Assembly (NCBI RefSeq): GCF_001907675.1
Contig: NZ_MPNT01000005.1
Location: 186,001-250,000, forward strand
From: Mycobacterium paraffinicum
GTDB lineage: Bacteria > Actinomycetota > Actinomycetes > Mycobacteriales > Mycobacteriaceae
Direction of reading: 5' to 3'
DNA: 64,000 bases
The position numbers and the translations under genes were made by a program. Positions 1 to 8,117 of the stretch are shown one piece after another. Each line of letters begins with the position of its first letter. Within the stretch, counting starts at the first letter, position 1. The notes under the pieces were generated by a model, which saw only the letters and a list, made by a program, of their open reading frames with translations, made no database searches and was not told the origin of the DNA.

Positions 1-553
1 CGTCTGCGTCGGTGATGAACAGAACGGCGTTGTAGAACATGCTGAAGAAGAGTTCGACAGTGGCTTGGATGGGCACTGGGCGGACGTAGCCGTTGGCGAT
101 GAACCCTTCCAGGGTTGCTCGCAGGAAGGGCAGCGTCTGCTGTTCGTTGAGTTCTCGCACGCGACTCCAACCCAAGACGCTGACCACCTGCCGAAGGAGT
201 GCGCGGGCATCCTGGTCAGCGACGTAGCCGTGCAGGAACAACCGGACTGCGACTTGCACCTTTGCCCACGGCTCTTCAGTCGCGGTCGGCATCGCCTCGA
301 TGACCTTGGCTGTCACCGCTTCCTGGCTGGCGCGGAATAGCTCGGCGAAGATCGCCTGCTTATCGCGAAAGTGGTGGTAGACAGCCCCTTTGCTTGCCTG
401 GGCGAGGTCGGCGATCTCGTCAACGGAGGTCGCGTCGAATCCTTTCGACACAAACAACGTCTTGGCTGATCCAAGGACTGCTTCACATGTTTGCGCGGCA
501 TATCGCTCACGCCGACTGACCTTGACGTCGCTCACCATCCTGATCATACTCAT
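1..553 (-). CDS. TetR/AcrR family transcriptional regulator (C-terminus beyond window)
   Basis: About 184 residues are visible and the frame is still open at base 1, so the C-terminal end lies outside the window. The N-terminus carries a TetR helix-turn-helix: a DATSVDEIADLAQASKGAVYHHF segment of the family type at roughly residues 38-62, ending in the usual YHHF recognition helix. The rest matches the helical ligand-binding domain of the family. I chose the ATG at 553; a second in-frame ATG two codons later (547) is equally possible. It is divergent from the FAD monooxygenase at 628, and a 17-base palindrome sits between them. It therefore probably represses itself and the monooxygenase-ACP pair until a small ligand binds. 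The ligand is unknown. Confidence 0.85.
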   Translation of the reverse strand, partial: MSMIRMVSDVKVSRRERYAAQTCEAVLGSAKTLFVSKGFDATSVDEIADLAQASKGAVYHHFRDKQAIFAELFRASQEAVTAKVIEAMPTATEEPWAKVQVAVRLFLHGYVADQDARALLRQVVSVLGWSRVRELNEQQTLPFLRATLEGFIANGYVRPVPIQATVELFFSMFYNAVLFITDAD

Positions 554-560
554 CGACCTG

Positions 561-577
561 TAGTCGTATACCGACTA
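561..577. promoter_or_regulatory. Candidate TetR operator (TAGTCG-N5-CGACTA)
   Basis: Perfect 6-base arms around a 5-base spacer, placed 8 bases upstream of the TetR start and about 50 bases upstream of the monooxygenase start. Position and symmetry are typical of an autoregulatory TetR operator shared by two divergent genes. Assignment is inferred from position only. Confidence 0.6.
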
Positions 578-627
578 GCAGTATGTCAACGACGAACCGT
601 CGCTTACACTGCTTCTAGGAGGCTAAG

Positions 628-2001
628 TTGAACGATCACGCCGTTGTCCTCGGCGCGGGCATCGCAGGTCTGGTCGCCGCGACGGTGCTCGCCGAGCACT
701 ACGCGCTAGTGACGGTCGTGGAGCGAGACCGGTTGCCCGACAACCCCGTTGATCGGCGCGGAGTACCGCAGGGACGCCATTTGCACAGTCTGCTCAGTCG
801 CGGCTCCCAGATCATGGAGGAACTACACCCCGGGTTCCTCGCCGATATCGTTGAGGCGGGTGCGCTGGTTCTCGACGACCCCGACATGCGCAGGATCTAC
901 AGCCGCATCGGCCGCTACACCTTCAACCGGACCGACCGGGCCGCGGACCCGGCGGCCTTGACCACTTACCTCGCCAGCCGGCCGTTTCTGGAATTCCACC
1001 TTCGCCGCCGAGTCCAGGCCCGATCGAACGTCGCGTTCCTCGACGGTCACGACGTCGGCGAACTTGTCTCTACGAGACCACACCGCATCACCGGTGTCAG
1101 CGTCAGCGCCCGCGACTTGACCAGCTCCGAGACGCTCTGCGCGGATTTGATCATCGATGCCACGGGCCGCGCCACCCGCACACCGCTGCTCTTGAAACGG
1201 CTCGGCTTCCCCCGCCCCACCGAGCAGACATTCACCGCCGACGGCATCTACTACAGCCAGCAGATCGAGATCCCCGACCAGGACAGCTTCCTGGAACGCC
1301 TCATTCTCGTCCTTCCCGAGGGCAAGGCCCAGCGCGGCGGCATCATGGCCTGCGAGCACAACATATGGACGTTGACGATCGCCGGCCGAGCTGGCGACCT
1401 AACCCATACGCCAACCGATTTCGCCGACATGCTCACCCTCGCGCAGGACTTCATCCCCCCACACATCCGACCGGCCCTTCACGCTGCGCAACCCCTGACC
1501 GAGGTACAGACATACCGCTATCCCGGAGGGACATGGCGGCGCTACGACCGACTGGCACGCCACCCGCAGGGTCTGCTCGTCCTCGGTGACGCACTATGCA
1601 GCCTGGACCCGATCAACGGTCAAGGCATGACAATGGCCACCCTGCACGCCACCACCCTGCGGGACGAACTCCGTCGCACCAACCAGGTTGACCCGCAAGC
1701 CTTCTACGCAGCAGTCGCTGCGATCACCAAACCCGTGTGGGCCTCCAACGCGCAACGGCCATCCGGCCGTGACGACACGTCTTCCTCGCCGCTCTCGGGC
1801 CGCGCGATCGCGTGGACTCGCCGCAAAATCCTCGAAGCCGCGGCCGACAACATAGTCGTCACCGAACGCCTCATGCGCGTCGCCAACTTCATCGATCCAC
1901 CGCAACGCCTCATCGCACCAGGCTTCCTCACACACGTCGCAGCACACCACATCAGGCGCGGCCTGGTTGGGCATCGTGGCACCGCTGTCTACAACCACTG
2001 A
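628..2001 (+). CDS. FAD-dependent monooxygenase/oxidoreductase (UbiH/halogenase-like fold)
   Basis: A 457-residue class A-type flavoprotein. The N-terminal Rossmann motif G9-A-G-I-A-G14 and VERD at 31-34 bind the ADP part of FAD. DATGR at 178-182 matches the second nucleotide-binding motif, and GDALCSLDP at 320-328 the FAD-ribityl motif. The family adds oxygen to, epoxidises or reduces lipophilic substrates such as polyketides and isoprenoids; the substrate here is not evident. The start is TTG, supported by a strong AGGAGG at 617-622 with 5-base spacing. The acyl carrier protein starts 26 bases after the stop and is probably cotranscribed, which suggests the substrate may be held on the carrier protein. 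Expression is probably controlled by the divergent TetR. Confidence 0.8.
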   Translation: MNDHAVVLGAGIAGLVAATVLAEHYALVTVVERDRLPDNPVDRRGVPQGRHLHSLLSRGSQIMEELHPGFLADIVEAGALVLDDPDMRRIYSRIGRYTFNRTDRAADPAALTTYLASRPFLEFHLRRRVQARSNVAFLDGHDVGELVSTRPHRITGVSVSARDLTSSETLCADLIIDATGRATRTPLLLKRLGFPRPTEQTFTADGIYYSQQIEIPDQDSFLERLILVLPEGKAQRGGIMACEHNIWTLTIAGRAGDLTHTPTDFADMLTLAQDFIPPHIRPALHAAQPLTEVQTYRYPGGTWRRYDRLARHPQGLLVLGDALCSLDPINGQGMTMATLHATTLRDELRRTNQVDPQAFYAAVAAITKPVWASNAQRPSGRDDTSSSPLSGRAIAWTRRKILEAAADNIVVTERLMRVANFIDPPQRLIAPGFLTHVAAHHIRRGLVGHRGTAVYNH

Positions 2002-2027
2002 CGCGCAACCAACCGAAATGGACTCCC

Positions 2028-2330
2028 GTGGCCATCACCCAAGAAGAGCTCATCGCCGGCATCGCCGAAATCATCGAAGAAGTCACCGGCATCGAACCAG
2101 CGGAAGTCACCATCGAGAAATCCTTCGTCGACGACCTGGGCATCGACTCACTATCAATGGTCGAGATCGCCGTCCGACCTAGGACAAATGCGGCGTTGAA
2201 AATCCCCGACGAAGACCTCGCAAGCCTGCGCACCGTCGGCGACGTCGTCACCTACCTCCAACAGCTCGCCGAAGACAACCCCGAAGCCGCTGAAGCAATC
2301 CGCGCCCAGTTCGACAAACGAGCCGAATGA
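2028..2330 (+). CDS. Acyl carrier protein, AcpM-like paralogue
   Basis: A 100-residue protein very close to mycobacterial AcpM from the start (AITQEELIAGIAEIIEEVTG) through helix II. The phosphopantetheine serine is S41 in DSL. The usual KIPDEDL and RTVGDVV elements follow, but the C-terminal tail is shorter than in AcpM. The GTG at 2028 was chosen because the homology begins there; the frame is also open further upstream inside the preceding gene. Residues 50-57 (RPRTNAAL) do not resemble the AcpM sequence at that place, while the shifted DNA frame does: bases about 2174-2198 look like one lost base compensated by one gained base. Probably cotranscribed with the monooxygenase and likely to carry its acyl substrate or product. 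Confidence 0.85.
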   Translation: MAITQEELIAGIAEIIEEVTGIEPAEVTIEKSFVDDLGIDSLSMVEIAVRPRTNAALKIPDEDLASLRTVGDVVTYLQQLAEDNPEAAEAIRAQFDKRAE

Positions 2331-2385
2331 GACACCATCACGGAGCGACGTCAGCTTTCACGAACAGCGACAGACATCAGTCTTG

Positions 2386-2417
2386 ACCCTGAATCTTTCA
2401 AGGGTGACTAGGTTTTT
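2386..2417 (+). terminator. Candidate rho-independent terminator after the ACP gene
   Basis: ACCCT (2386-2390) pairs with AGGGT (2401-2405), with further partial A/T pairing inside. A run of five T follows at 2413-2417 after seven unpaired bases. The stem is short and the T run is displaced, so this is tentative; the place, 55 bases after the ACP stop, fits. Confidence 0.3.
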
Positions 2418-2547
2418 ACCAAATTCGTCAACGAGACGTACCCCATCGAGAACGAGTACGTGATGCAACTGAATCAAAAGAATTCGACGCAGTCCCCGAG
2501 TTCGTCATCGCAGCGTGCACAACTCTCGTCGACGACGCCAAGGACTG
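2411..2547 (+). pseudogene. Decayed coding remnant, family not recognised
   Basis: Coding-like sequence spread over two frames. One frame reads FTKFVNETYPIENEYVMQLNQK; after a shift near 2480 another frame continues EFDAVPEFVIAACTTLVDD and ends at TGA 2545-2547. Codon use is poorer in G and C at third positions than in surrounding genes. No start codon or ribosome-binding site is visible. I do not recognise the family. The 349 bases between the ACP and the SRPBCC remnant hold nothing else I can support. Confidence 0.3.
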
Positions 2548-2679
2548 AGACTATACGGAGAGCGCGGCAGATGGCAGCAGTTGGCAGTGCGAGGCATTGA
2601 GTCGGTGACGAATCAACGCCACCCTTACCACATGGCGTCGAATAAGACATGCCGACGTACCAGCCTGAAGTGTCGTTCG

Positions 2680-3047
2680 ATGCGGGGAACGGCGACGATC
2701 AGAATCTGCGCACCGCCTAGGGACGTTTGGAATCTCGTCAGCGACGTCACTCAGATCGGACGGTTCAGTCCCGAAACTGTCGCGGCTGAATGGCTGGACG
2801 GTGCCACAGGTCCCAGTCGCGGCGCGATGTTCAGGGGTCAGGTCGTACGCAACGAGAAGGGACCCCGATACTGGACATCATGCATGGTCACTGATTGTGA
2901 CCCCGGTCGAGTGTTCGCCTTCACGGTCCGGTCTCGACCGATGGGACTTCCGATCGCTCCCAAGAATCCTGTTTCTCTGACCTGGCGCTATACGTTTGAA
3001 TGACCGAGGACGGTGACACACCACCGAAGAGTTTGAACTCGATGACA
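2680..3047 (+). pseudogene. SRPBCC/polyketide cyclase-like gene broken by frameshifts
   Basis: From ATG 2680 the frame gives about 107 residues of an SRPBCC (START-like) fold: the opening ATIRICAPPRDVWNLVSDV, then the central strands, ending TWRYTFE and TGA at 3001-3003. Family members are usually about 140-160 residues. The missing part appears at once in other frames: TEDGD from 3003, then TTEEFELDDM from 3020, which matches the usual strand and start of the C-terminal helix. Two frame changes within 20 bases indicate a decayed gene rather than a short variant. SRPBCC proteins bind hydrophobic ligands and often accompany polyketide-type oxygenases, so it may once have belonged to the monooxygenase-ACP module. 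Confidence 0.65.
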
Positions 3048-3121
3048 TGGCGCCTAACACTGCGCCTGAGCGCAGGGACGGAAAGCGAGGTGTCGAGGGA
3101 CATCAGGTTTGCGCGAGATGG

Positions 3122-4030
3122 TCAGCTCACACCGCTGTCGGTCGGGTCGCACTGCAGGGCGTCGACGAACAGGGCGATGTCGCGGCGCCGGGAGTTCGCC
3201 GGCCACACCACCCAGGTGCGCCGGACGAGCGGGTGACCGACCAGCGGGTACCAGGCCACCTCGTCGGGCATGGGTTGTGACCAGTGCGGCGGCGCTAGGG
3301 CAAAGGCGCGACCCGAGGTCACCGCCGCCAGCTTCACTTCGGCGATCAGCTGCTCGCCGGCCGGGGCGTCGAGGCCCGGATTGAGCCCGTGGCTGCGCAG
3401 GATCGCGGTGAGTTCGTCGAACCACGCGGGGCTCCCAGAGCGCGGGAACCCAACCCACTCCAAACCGGCGAGAGCATCCAGTCGCAGGCCGCGACCGCCG
3501 AGCAGTGGCTCGGCGCGGCTGCGGGCCACCAACACGCCCAACCGTTCCTCGGCGGCCAGGGATGCGTCGAGGTCGGGCCCGGTGGGCCGTTCCCGCACGA
3601 GGCCGACATCGAGATCCCCCACGCGAAGGGCGTCGAGTTGGACAGCCGTGGAAGCGTGCCGGGCCTGAACGCGGGTCTCGGGATGCGCCGCACCCAGGCT
3701 CGCCAGCGGTCCGGGGAGCAAGTCGGGTAGCAACTCCAAGGGAATTCCGAGGCGCAGGACCTCCCCAGGTGGCTCATGGCGGTTGAGGGCGGCAAGGGCT
3801 TGGTCATGCCGCGCCAGCACGGCGCGCGATTCGATGAGCAGAGTGCTGCCGGCGTCGGTGAGCGTGATGCCGGTTCGGTGCCGCACCAGCAGGTGCAACC
3901 CGAGTCGGCGTTCCAGGGCGACCATCGCCTGCGACAATGCGGGCTGGCTGATGTGCAGGCGCCGCGCAGCCGCGGTGACGCTGCCCTCCTCCACCACCGC
4001 GACGAACATGCGCATCTCGCGAAGTTCCAC
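3122..4030 (-). CDS. LysR family transcriptional regulator
   Basis: A 302-residue LTTR. The N-terminal winged helix-turn-helix covers residues 1-60: MRMFVAVVEEGSVTAAARRL, then the recognition helix SQPALSQAMVALERRLG. The two-lobed periplasmic-binding-like effector domain follows from about residue 88. Start is GTG at 4030. Divergent from the operon beginning at 4153, the classic LysR arrangement, so it most likely activates that operon in response to a pathway intermediate. Its 3' end runs close to the decayed SRPBCC gene. Confidence 0.9.
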   Translation of the reverse strand: MELREMRMFVAVVEEGSVTAAARRLHISQPALSQAMVALERRLGLHLLVRHRTGITLTDAGSTLLIESRAVLARHDQALAALNRHEPPGEVLRLGIPLELLPDLLPGPLASLGAAHPETRVQARHASTAVQLDALRVGDLDVGLVRERPTGPDLDASLAAEERLGVLVARSRAEPLLGGRGLRLDALAGLEWVGFPRSGSPAWFDELTAILRSHGLNPGLDAPAGEQLIAEVKLAAVTSGRAFALAPPHWSQPMPDEVAWYPLVGHPLVRRTWVVWPANSRRRDIALFVDALQCDPTDSGVS

Positions 4031-4088
4031 CCGAACATCACACCACCTGCACCCATAAGCGTGTCCAATGCCGACCTTCGAGGCCGGT

Positions 4089-4106
4089 ATGCGCCGGCCC
4101 GCGCAT
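4089..4106. promoter_or_regulatory. Candidate LysR binding site (ATGCGC-N6-GCGCAT)
   Basis: Perfect 6-base inverted repeat in the 122-base divergent spacer between the LysR gene and the operon at 4153. A second, wider inverted pair CCAATGC (4065-4071) / GCATTGG (4103-4109) overlaps it. No clear T-N11-A box, so support is mainly positional. Confidence 0.3.
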
Positions 4107-4152
4107 TGGGCCGCGGAAACGCGTTGAGTTGGACGTGTCGAAGGGAATCATG

Positions 4153-4944
4153 ATGAGCAACCACACAATGACGACCGCGACGGCCGACTGGTTGGCCGCG
4201 GTCGACGAGAGCTCGCGGAGACTTCGCGAACTCGTCGCCGACATGGGCGACGCGGGACTCGGCGCGCCGTCGTACGCGCAGGGATGGAGCATCGGGCAGG
4301 TGCTGTCACACCTCGGCAGTGCCGCCGAGATCGGAGCCGGCCTGCTACGACGCGGAGTCGACGGTGACGTGTTCTTGCCCACCCCTCGAGACACCGTGCC
4401 CGTGTGGGATCGGTGGAATGCCATGACGCCCGCAGAACAGCACATGCGGTGGATTGACGCCGACGCCACCCACCGCGACGCGTTGCGGGCCGCAGCCGAC
4501 CTACCGATCCAGGTCCCGTACTTCGCCGGGCTACTCAGTCTTCGGGACTACGCCGGGTACCGGCTCTCCGAACAGTCCGTGCACGGGTGGGACATCGCGG
4601 TCGCGGTGAACCCAGCCGCCGCGATCGCATCGGCGGAGGTGAGCTTGCTATGGCAGCGGCTGGACCTGGTCGTGACGAGGTTCCGAGCCCCCGACGTTCT
4701 GGCACGGCTGGCGCCACGGCAAGTCGAGGTCAGGACGGACTCCCCCGACGGGGTGCACTGCCTAACCCTTGGCGCCGAGCTGCACTTATTGCCCTGCGAA
4801 CCAGCTGAGCCGTCAGCAACCCTGCGCGGCAGCGCCGAGGCGATCCTGCGTCTCGTCTACGGACGTCTACGCGACTCCGACGGCGTCACTGTCGAGGGCT
4901 CGATAACCCTCGACGACGTGCGGGCTTTGTTTCCCGGGTACTGA
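4153..4944 (+). CDS. Maleylpyruvate isomerase-family (DinB-like, mycothiol-type) protein
   Basis: A 263-residue protein with the MDMPI N-terminal DinB-like four-helix domain: DWLAAVDESSRRLRELVADM, then WSIGQVLSHLG containing one of the metal-binding histidines, and HGWDIAVAV with a second. The C-terminal part (ATLRGSAEAILRLVYGRL) is the SCP2-like segment often fused to this domain. Relatives are mycothiol-dependent isomerases or other thiol-dependent transferases; the substrate cannot be read here. The ATG at 4153 has AAGGGA about 7 bases upstream; ATG 4150 and TTG 4129 are alternatives. First gene of a likely operon with the crotonase at 5006 and SDRs at 5761 and 6677. Confidence 0.8.
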   Translation: MSNHTMTTATADWLAAVDESSRRLRELVADMGDAGLGAPSYAQGWSIGQVLSHLGSAAEIGAGLLRRGVDGDVFLPTPRDTVPVWDRWNAMTPAEQHMRWIDADATHRDALRAAADLPIQVPYFAGLLSLRDYAGYRLSEQSVHGWDIAVAVNPAAAIASAEVSLLWQRLDLVVTRFRAPDVLARLAPRQVEVRTDSPDGVHCLTLGAELHLLPCEPAEPSATLRGSAEAILRLVYGRLRDSDGVTVEGSITLDDVRALFPGY

Positions 4945-5005
4945 TCTGATCCACGTAAGCCATTTGGCATCAAGCACATTGACCCAAGAAGAGGAGAACC
5001 ATCTC

Positions 5006-5764
5006 ATGTCCACCCCCTCGTACTTCACCCGTTATGAGAACCTTGCCTTCGAGCGCACCGAGGACGGCGTGCTCACGATGCGATTCCATACCGACGGCGG
5101 GCCGGTCACCTTTACCGGCCAAACGCACGAAGACCTGCCCAAGGCCCTTGAGGACATTGCCCTCGACATCGATAATCAGGCGCTCATCATGACCGGCACC
5201 GGCGATGCGTTCATGGACAGCATCGACGGCGACAGCCTCGGAGAGATCTTCAAACCGGTCGTGTGGGAGAAGATCCGCCGCGAGGGGTTGGCCGTGTTGC
5301 AGCGACTCCTAAGCCTGCCGATTCCAGTCATCGGCGTCGCCAACGGTCCGGCCACGGTGCACTCGGAATACCTCTTGCTCACCGATGTGCACATTGCCTC
5401 CGACCGCGCGACCTACGGGGACTTCCCCCACCCGGCCTTCGGCATCACCGCAGGCGACGGCTTGCAGGTGGTCTGGGAAGAGATCGCGGGCACCGCCCGC
5501 GCGAAGTGGCTGCTGTGGACCGGGGAGACCATTGACGCCGCCACCGCCGAACGATGGGGCGTCGTCAACGAAGTGGTGGACCACGACCGGGCGTATGCCC
5601 GCGGCCTGGAACTGGCTCGCACCCTGGCAGCCAAGCCGCCGTCGTACCGGTCGTTGCAGAAGCAAACCCTGAACCAGCACCTGCTGCGGCGGATCGTCGA
5701 GGGTGTGCCCTTCGGCATGGCGCTGGAAGGGCTAACCGCCGCCGACCTCGCCTACCGGCAGTGA
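5006..5764 (+). CDS. Crotonase-superfamily hydrolase, 6-oxocamphor hydrolase-like
   Basis: A 252-residue enoyl-CoA hydratase/isomerase fold. It resembles 6-oxocamphor hydrolase (OCH) rather than CoA-dependent crotonases: the RYENLAFER opening, MTGTGDAF, and especially H142 and D151 with the same nine-residue spacing as the OCH catalytic His145/Asp154 pair, in FPHP and AGDG. OCH-type enzymes split non-enolisable cyclic beta-diketones by a retro-Claisen reaction without CoA. Start ATG 5006 has GAGGAG at 4991-4996. The stop overlaps the next gene's GTG by four bases (GTGA), indicating translational coupling. With two downstream SDRs it suggests oxidation of a cyclic alcohol to a diketone followed by ring cleavage. 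An ordinary enoyl-CoA hydratase remains possible. Confidence 0.75.
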   Translation: MSTPSYFTRYENLAFERTEDGVLTMRFHTDGGPVTFTGQTHEDLPKALEDIALDIDNQALIMTGTGDAFMDSIDGDSLGEIFKPVVWEKIRREGLAVLQRLLSLPIPVIGVANGPATVHSEYLLLTDVHIASDRATYGDFPHPAFGITAGDGLQVVWEEIAGTARAKWLLWTGETIDAATAERWGVVNEVVDHDRAYARGLELARTLAAKPPSYRSLQKQTLNQHLLRRIVEGVPFGMALEGLTAADLAYRQ

Positions 5765-6483
5765 GCGAGCCCGGTACCAGGCGAGTCGTGGTCACCGGCG
5801 CCTCCAAGGGAATTGGCCTGGAACTGTCGAACCAGCTCGCCGCGGCCGGGCACCAGCCGGTCGGCATCGCCCGCACCGCGCCAGCACAGTTCCCCGGCAC
5901 GTTCGTCGTCGCCGACCTGGCCGATCGCCAGCAGACGGCACGGGCGCTCACCGAGATCCTCGACGCAGGCCCGGTCGACGCCCTGGTGAACAACGTTGGG
6001 CTGGTGCGCCCGGCGAAGCTGGGCACGGTGGACCTCGACGACCTCGCCGCGGTATTCGACATGAACGTCCGGGTGGCCGTTCAAGTGACGCAAGCCGTGC
6101 TGCCCGGGATGCTGGCTCAGGGATGGGGACGGATCGTCAACATCACCAGTCTGGTGACTGTCGGGATGGCCGAGCGCACGGCCTACGGATCTGCCAAGGC
6201 CGCGCTCGAATTCTGTACCCGCGCATGGGCCGCCGAAATCGCCGACACAGGTGTCACGGTCAACGCGGTGGCCCCCGGGCCCACCGAAACCGAACTGTTC
6301 CGCGCCAACAATCCGCTCGGGTCCGAAGGTGAGGCACGCTATCTCGCGGCGGTGCCGATGGGCCGTCTCGGCGCCCCGCGCGAGATCGCGGCGGCAGTGG
6401 GCTTCCTGCTGTCCGACGACGCCGCCTTCATCACGGGGCATATCCTGCGCGCCGACGGCGGTGGCTCGATCAGAGGAGCGTGA
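5761..6483 (+). CDS. Short-chain dehydrogenase/reductase (SDR)
   Basis: A 240-residue classical SDR. The cofactor motif is TGASKGIG near residues 12-19, NNVG follows beta-4, and the catalytic set is S (NITSLV), Y (AYGSAK) and the K four residues later. The C-terminal DGGGSIRG tail is typical of FabG-like SDRs. GTG 5761 overlaps the stop of the upstream hydrolase gene, so the two are translated together. Probably oxidises or reduces an alcohol/ketone in the same pathway; the acidic residue that would fix NAD over NADP is not obvious. Confidence 0.85.
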   Translation: MSEPGTRRVVVTGASKGIGLELSNQLAAAGHQPVGIARTAPAQFPGTFVVADLADRQQTARALTEILDAGPVDALVNNVGLVRPAKLGTVDLDDLAAVFDMNVRVAVQVTQAVLPGMLAQGWGRIVNITSLVTVGMAERTAYGSAKAALEFCTRAWAAEIADTGVTVNAVAPGPTETELFRANNPLGSEGEARYLAAVPMGRLGAPREIAAAVGFLLSDDAAFITGHILRADGGGSIRGA

Positions 6484-6676
6484 CCTCCATTGAGCAGGCC
6501 CGGCGCGACTTCTGTCGCGAAACATCAACACCGGCAGCGCTTGTCACGATCCAATGCATTCGCCGCGATTGACACGGCGCAGCGCAGTCCCGGAGGTCAT
6601 CATGACCGATATCGAGATGGGTCACCACGTGAGCCGTCGTCGAGAACGACGCAACGATGAACAAGGAGAATACGAC

Positions 6677-7450
6677 GTGGACACAACACGATTGGCTACG
6701 GGGGTGCCGATTACCCGTGCCGTGGCGGTGGTTACCGGAGCCAACCGCGGCCTGGGTCGCGCTTACGTCACGGCATTGCTGGAGCGCGGCGCCGCCCGGG
6801 TGTACGCCGGGGCTCGCAATCCCGATTCGGTCGTCGTCGACGACAATCGGATCACCGCCGTGGCCCTTGACATCACCGACGCCGCCGCAGTCTCCGCGGC
6901 CGCGTCGGCGGCCCCCGATGCCACCATCGTCATCAACAACGCCGGGGTAATGCTCGAGTCGCCATTCCTGTCGGCCTCGGATCCAGACGCCGCTCGCAAG
7001 GAGATGGACACCAATTACTTCGGCACGTTGACAATGGCCCGCGTGTTCGCGCCGGTGCTGGCAGCCAACGGTGGCGGAGCTTTGGTCAACGTCCTCTCGG
7101 TGGCGAGCTTCTATTCGCTGCCCTTCAACGCGTCCTACTGTGCATCGAAGGCGGCCGAATGGTCATTGACCAATGGCCTCCGCCTCGAAATGCACGGGGC
7201 AGGAACCCTTGTCGTCGGGGTCCATCCCGGATTCATCGACACCGACATGACCGCCACGGTCAGAGACGACAAGATAGCTCCTGGCGAGGTGGCGGCCCAG
7301 ACACTCGACGCCGTACAAGCCGGGCGACCGGAGGTCCTGACCGACGACTTCACCCGCGGGATCAAGCAGACAATCCCGCAGCACTTTCAGACTCTGTACC
7401 CCGACGTGCAGCGGCGTTGGGACGCGGGGGCAAACCCCTGGGGTGGCTAG
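6677..7450 (+). CDS. Short-chain dehydrogenase/reductase (SDR)
   Basis: A 257-residue SDR with TGANRGLG as cofactor motif, NNAGV after beta-4, and the S-Y-K set in SVASFYSLPFNASYCASK. It belongs to a different SDR subgroup from its neighbour (long PGFIDTDM loop, PNPWGG-like C-terminus). Start GTG 6677 has AAGGAGAA at 6663-6670. A 193-base gap from the previous gene may contain its own promoter, but direction and function fit the LysR-linked operon. Last intact gene before a stretch with remnants. Confidence 0.8.
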   Translation: MDTTRLATGVPITRAVAVVTGANRGLGRAYVTALLERGAARVYAGARNPDSVVVDDNRITAVALDITDAAAVSAAASAAPDATIVINNAGVMLESPFLSASDPDAARKEMDTNYFGTLTMARVFAPVLAANGGGALVNVLSVASFYSLPFNASYCASKAAEWSLTNGLRLEMHGAGTLVVGVHPGFIDTDMTATVRDDKIAPGEVAAQTLDAVQAGRPEVLTDDFTRGIKQTIPQHFQTLYPDVQRRWDAGANPWGG

Positions 7451-7622
7451 TCTTCGGCGACGGATCGCGGGAAGCTGTGACGACGGAACGGACTGCTGCG
7501 GTACTTGGCGACGAGTTGGGCGTCGCCATGCGGCGGGCGAAGCGCATCTCGTGCGCATCGCTTGTTTCAGGTAGGTGTCTCAGTGCGCGGATGACGGTGG
7601 GAAACGCCGGGTTCGTCTGAGA

Positions 7623-7770
7623 TCAATCATCCCGAATATCCGTCAAGGCTGGCCGCAACACCGGGCTAAGTGCCGACGCGGCGAACCGTTCCCCGATCAG
7701 CCGATGTGTGGCCGCGTCCGGATGGAGCTGATCCGGTAGCCTCTGCACGGATCGGCAGTTGCCCGAACCC
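7623..7770 (-). pseudogene. 3' remnant of an SGNH/GDSL hydrolase
   Basis: The last 45 or so codons read QRLPDQLHPDAATHRLIGERFAAS and run to a stop. This matches block V of SGNH hydrolases, with the catalytic Asp-x-x-His in DQLHP followed by the usual GHRLIGERF helix. The sequence upstream in the same frame (to 7985) shows no hydrolase features and no block I GDS motif. So only the extreme 3' end of the gene is left. The 667 bases between the SDR and the WYL regulator contain this remnant and the repeat at 8007; I see nothing else. Confidence 0.45.
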
Positions 7771-8006
7771 TTTTCGGGATGACGTAGCGGCGTGGTGCTA
7801 AACCGGTGTGATCCATTGGATGAATCAATTACTGGCCCAAGGTCTGAGCGCACTAAGGCGGCCGGAGGATCATCTTGCCTTAAGTGACCGACAACAGGTC
7901 GGAGTTCGGGAAATCCCTTCCCCGAGTTCAGGACGCGAGCCCGTGCAAACGGGGGTGCGTCGACTACGCCGCCAAATCGAGCCACGAAGTACGGCCTGCC
8001 TGGTCA

Positions 8007-8043
8007 GTATGCAGCGATCGAATATGCAGGGTTACCAGTAGAG
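8007..8043 (+). repeat. Dispersed 15-base-spaced box repeat, copy A
   Basis: Two ATGCAG boxes (8009-8014 and 8024-8029) exactly 15 bases apart, separated by GATCGA, then GTTACCAGTA. Similar elements occur at 9393, 10204, 17284 and 22633, all on the same strand. Here it lies between the convergent ends of the SDR and WYL regulator genes. Confidence 0.55.
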
Positions 8044-8117
8044 TTAGCGCGTACTGCTCTGCCGCTCAATGGTCCTCGCGTATCGATCATCTCGCCGGGT
8101 CGCTGAGGGATAAGGCG

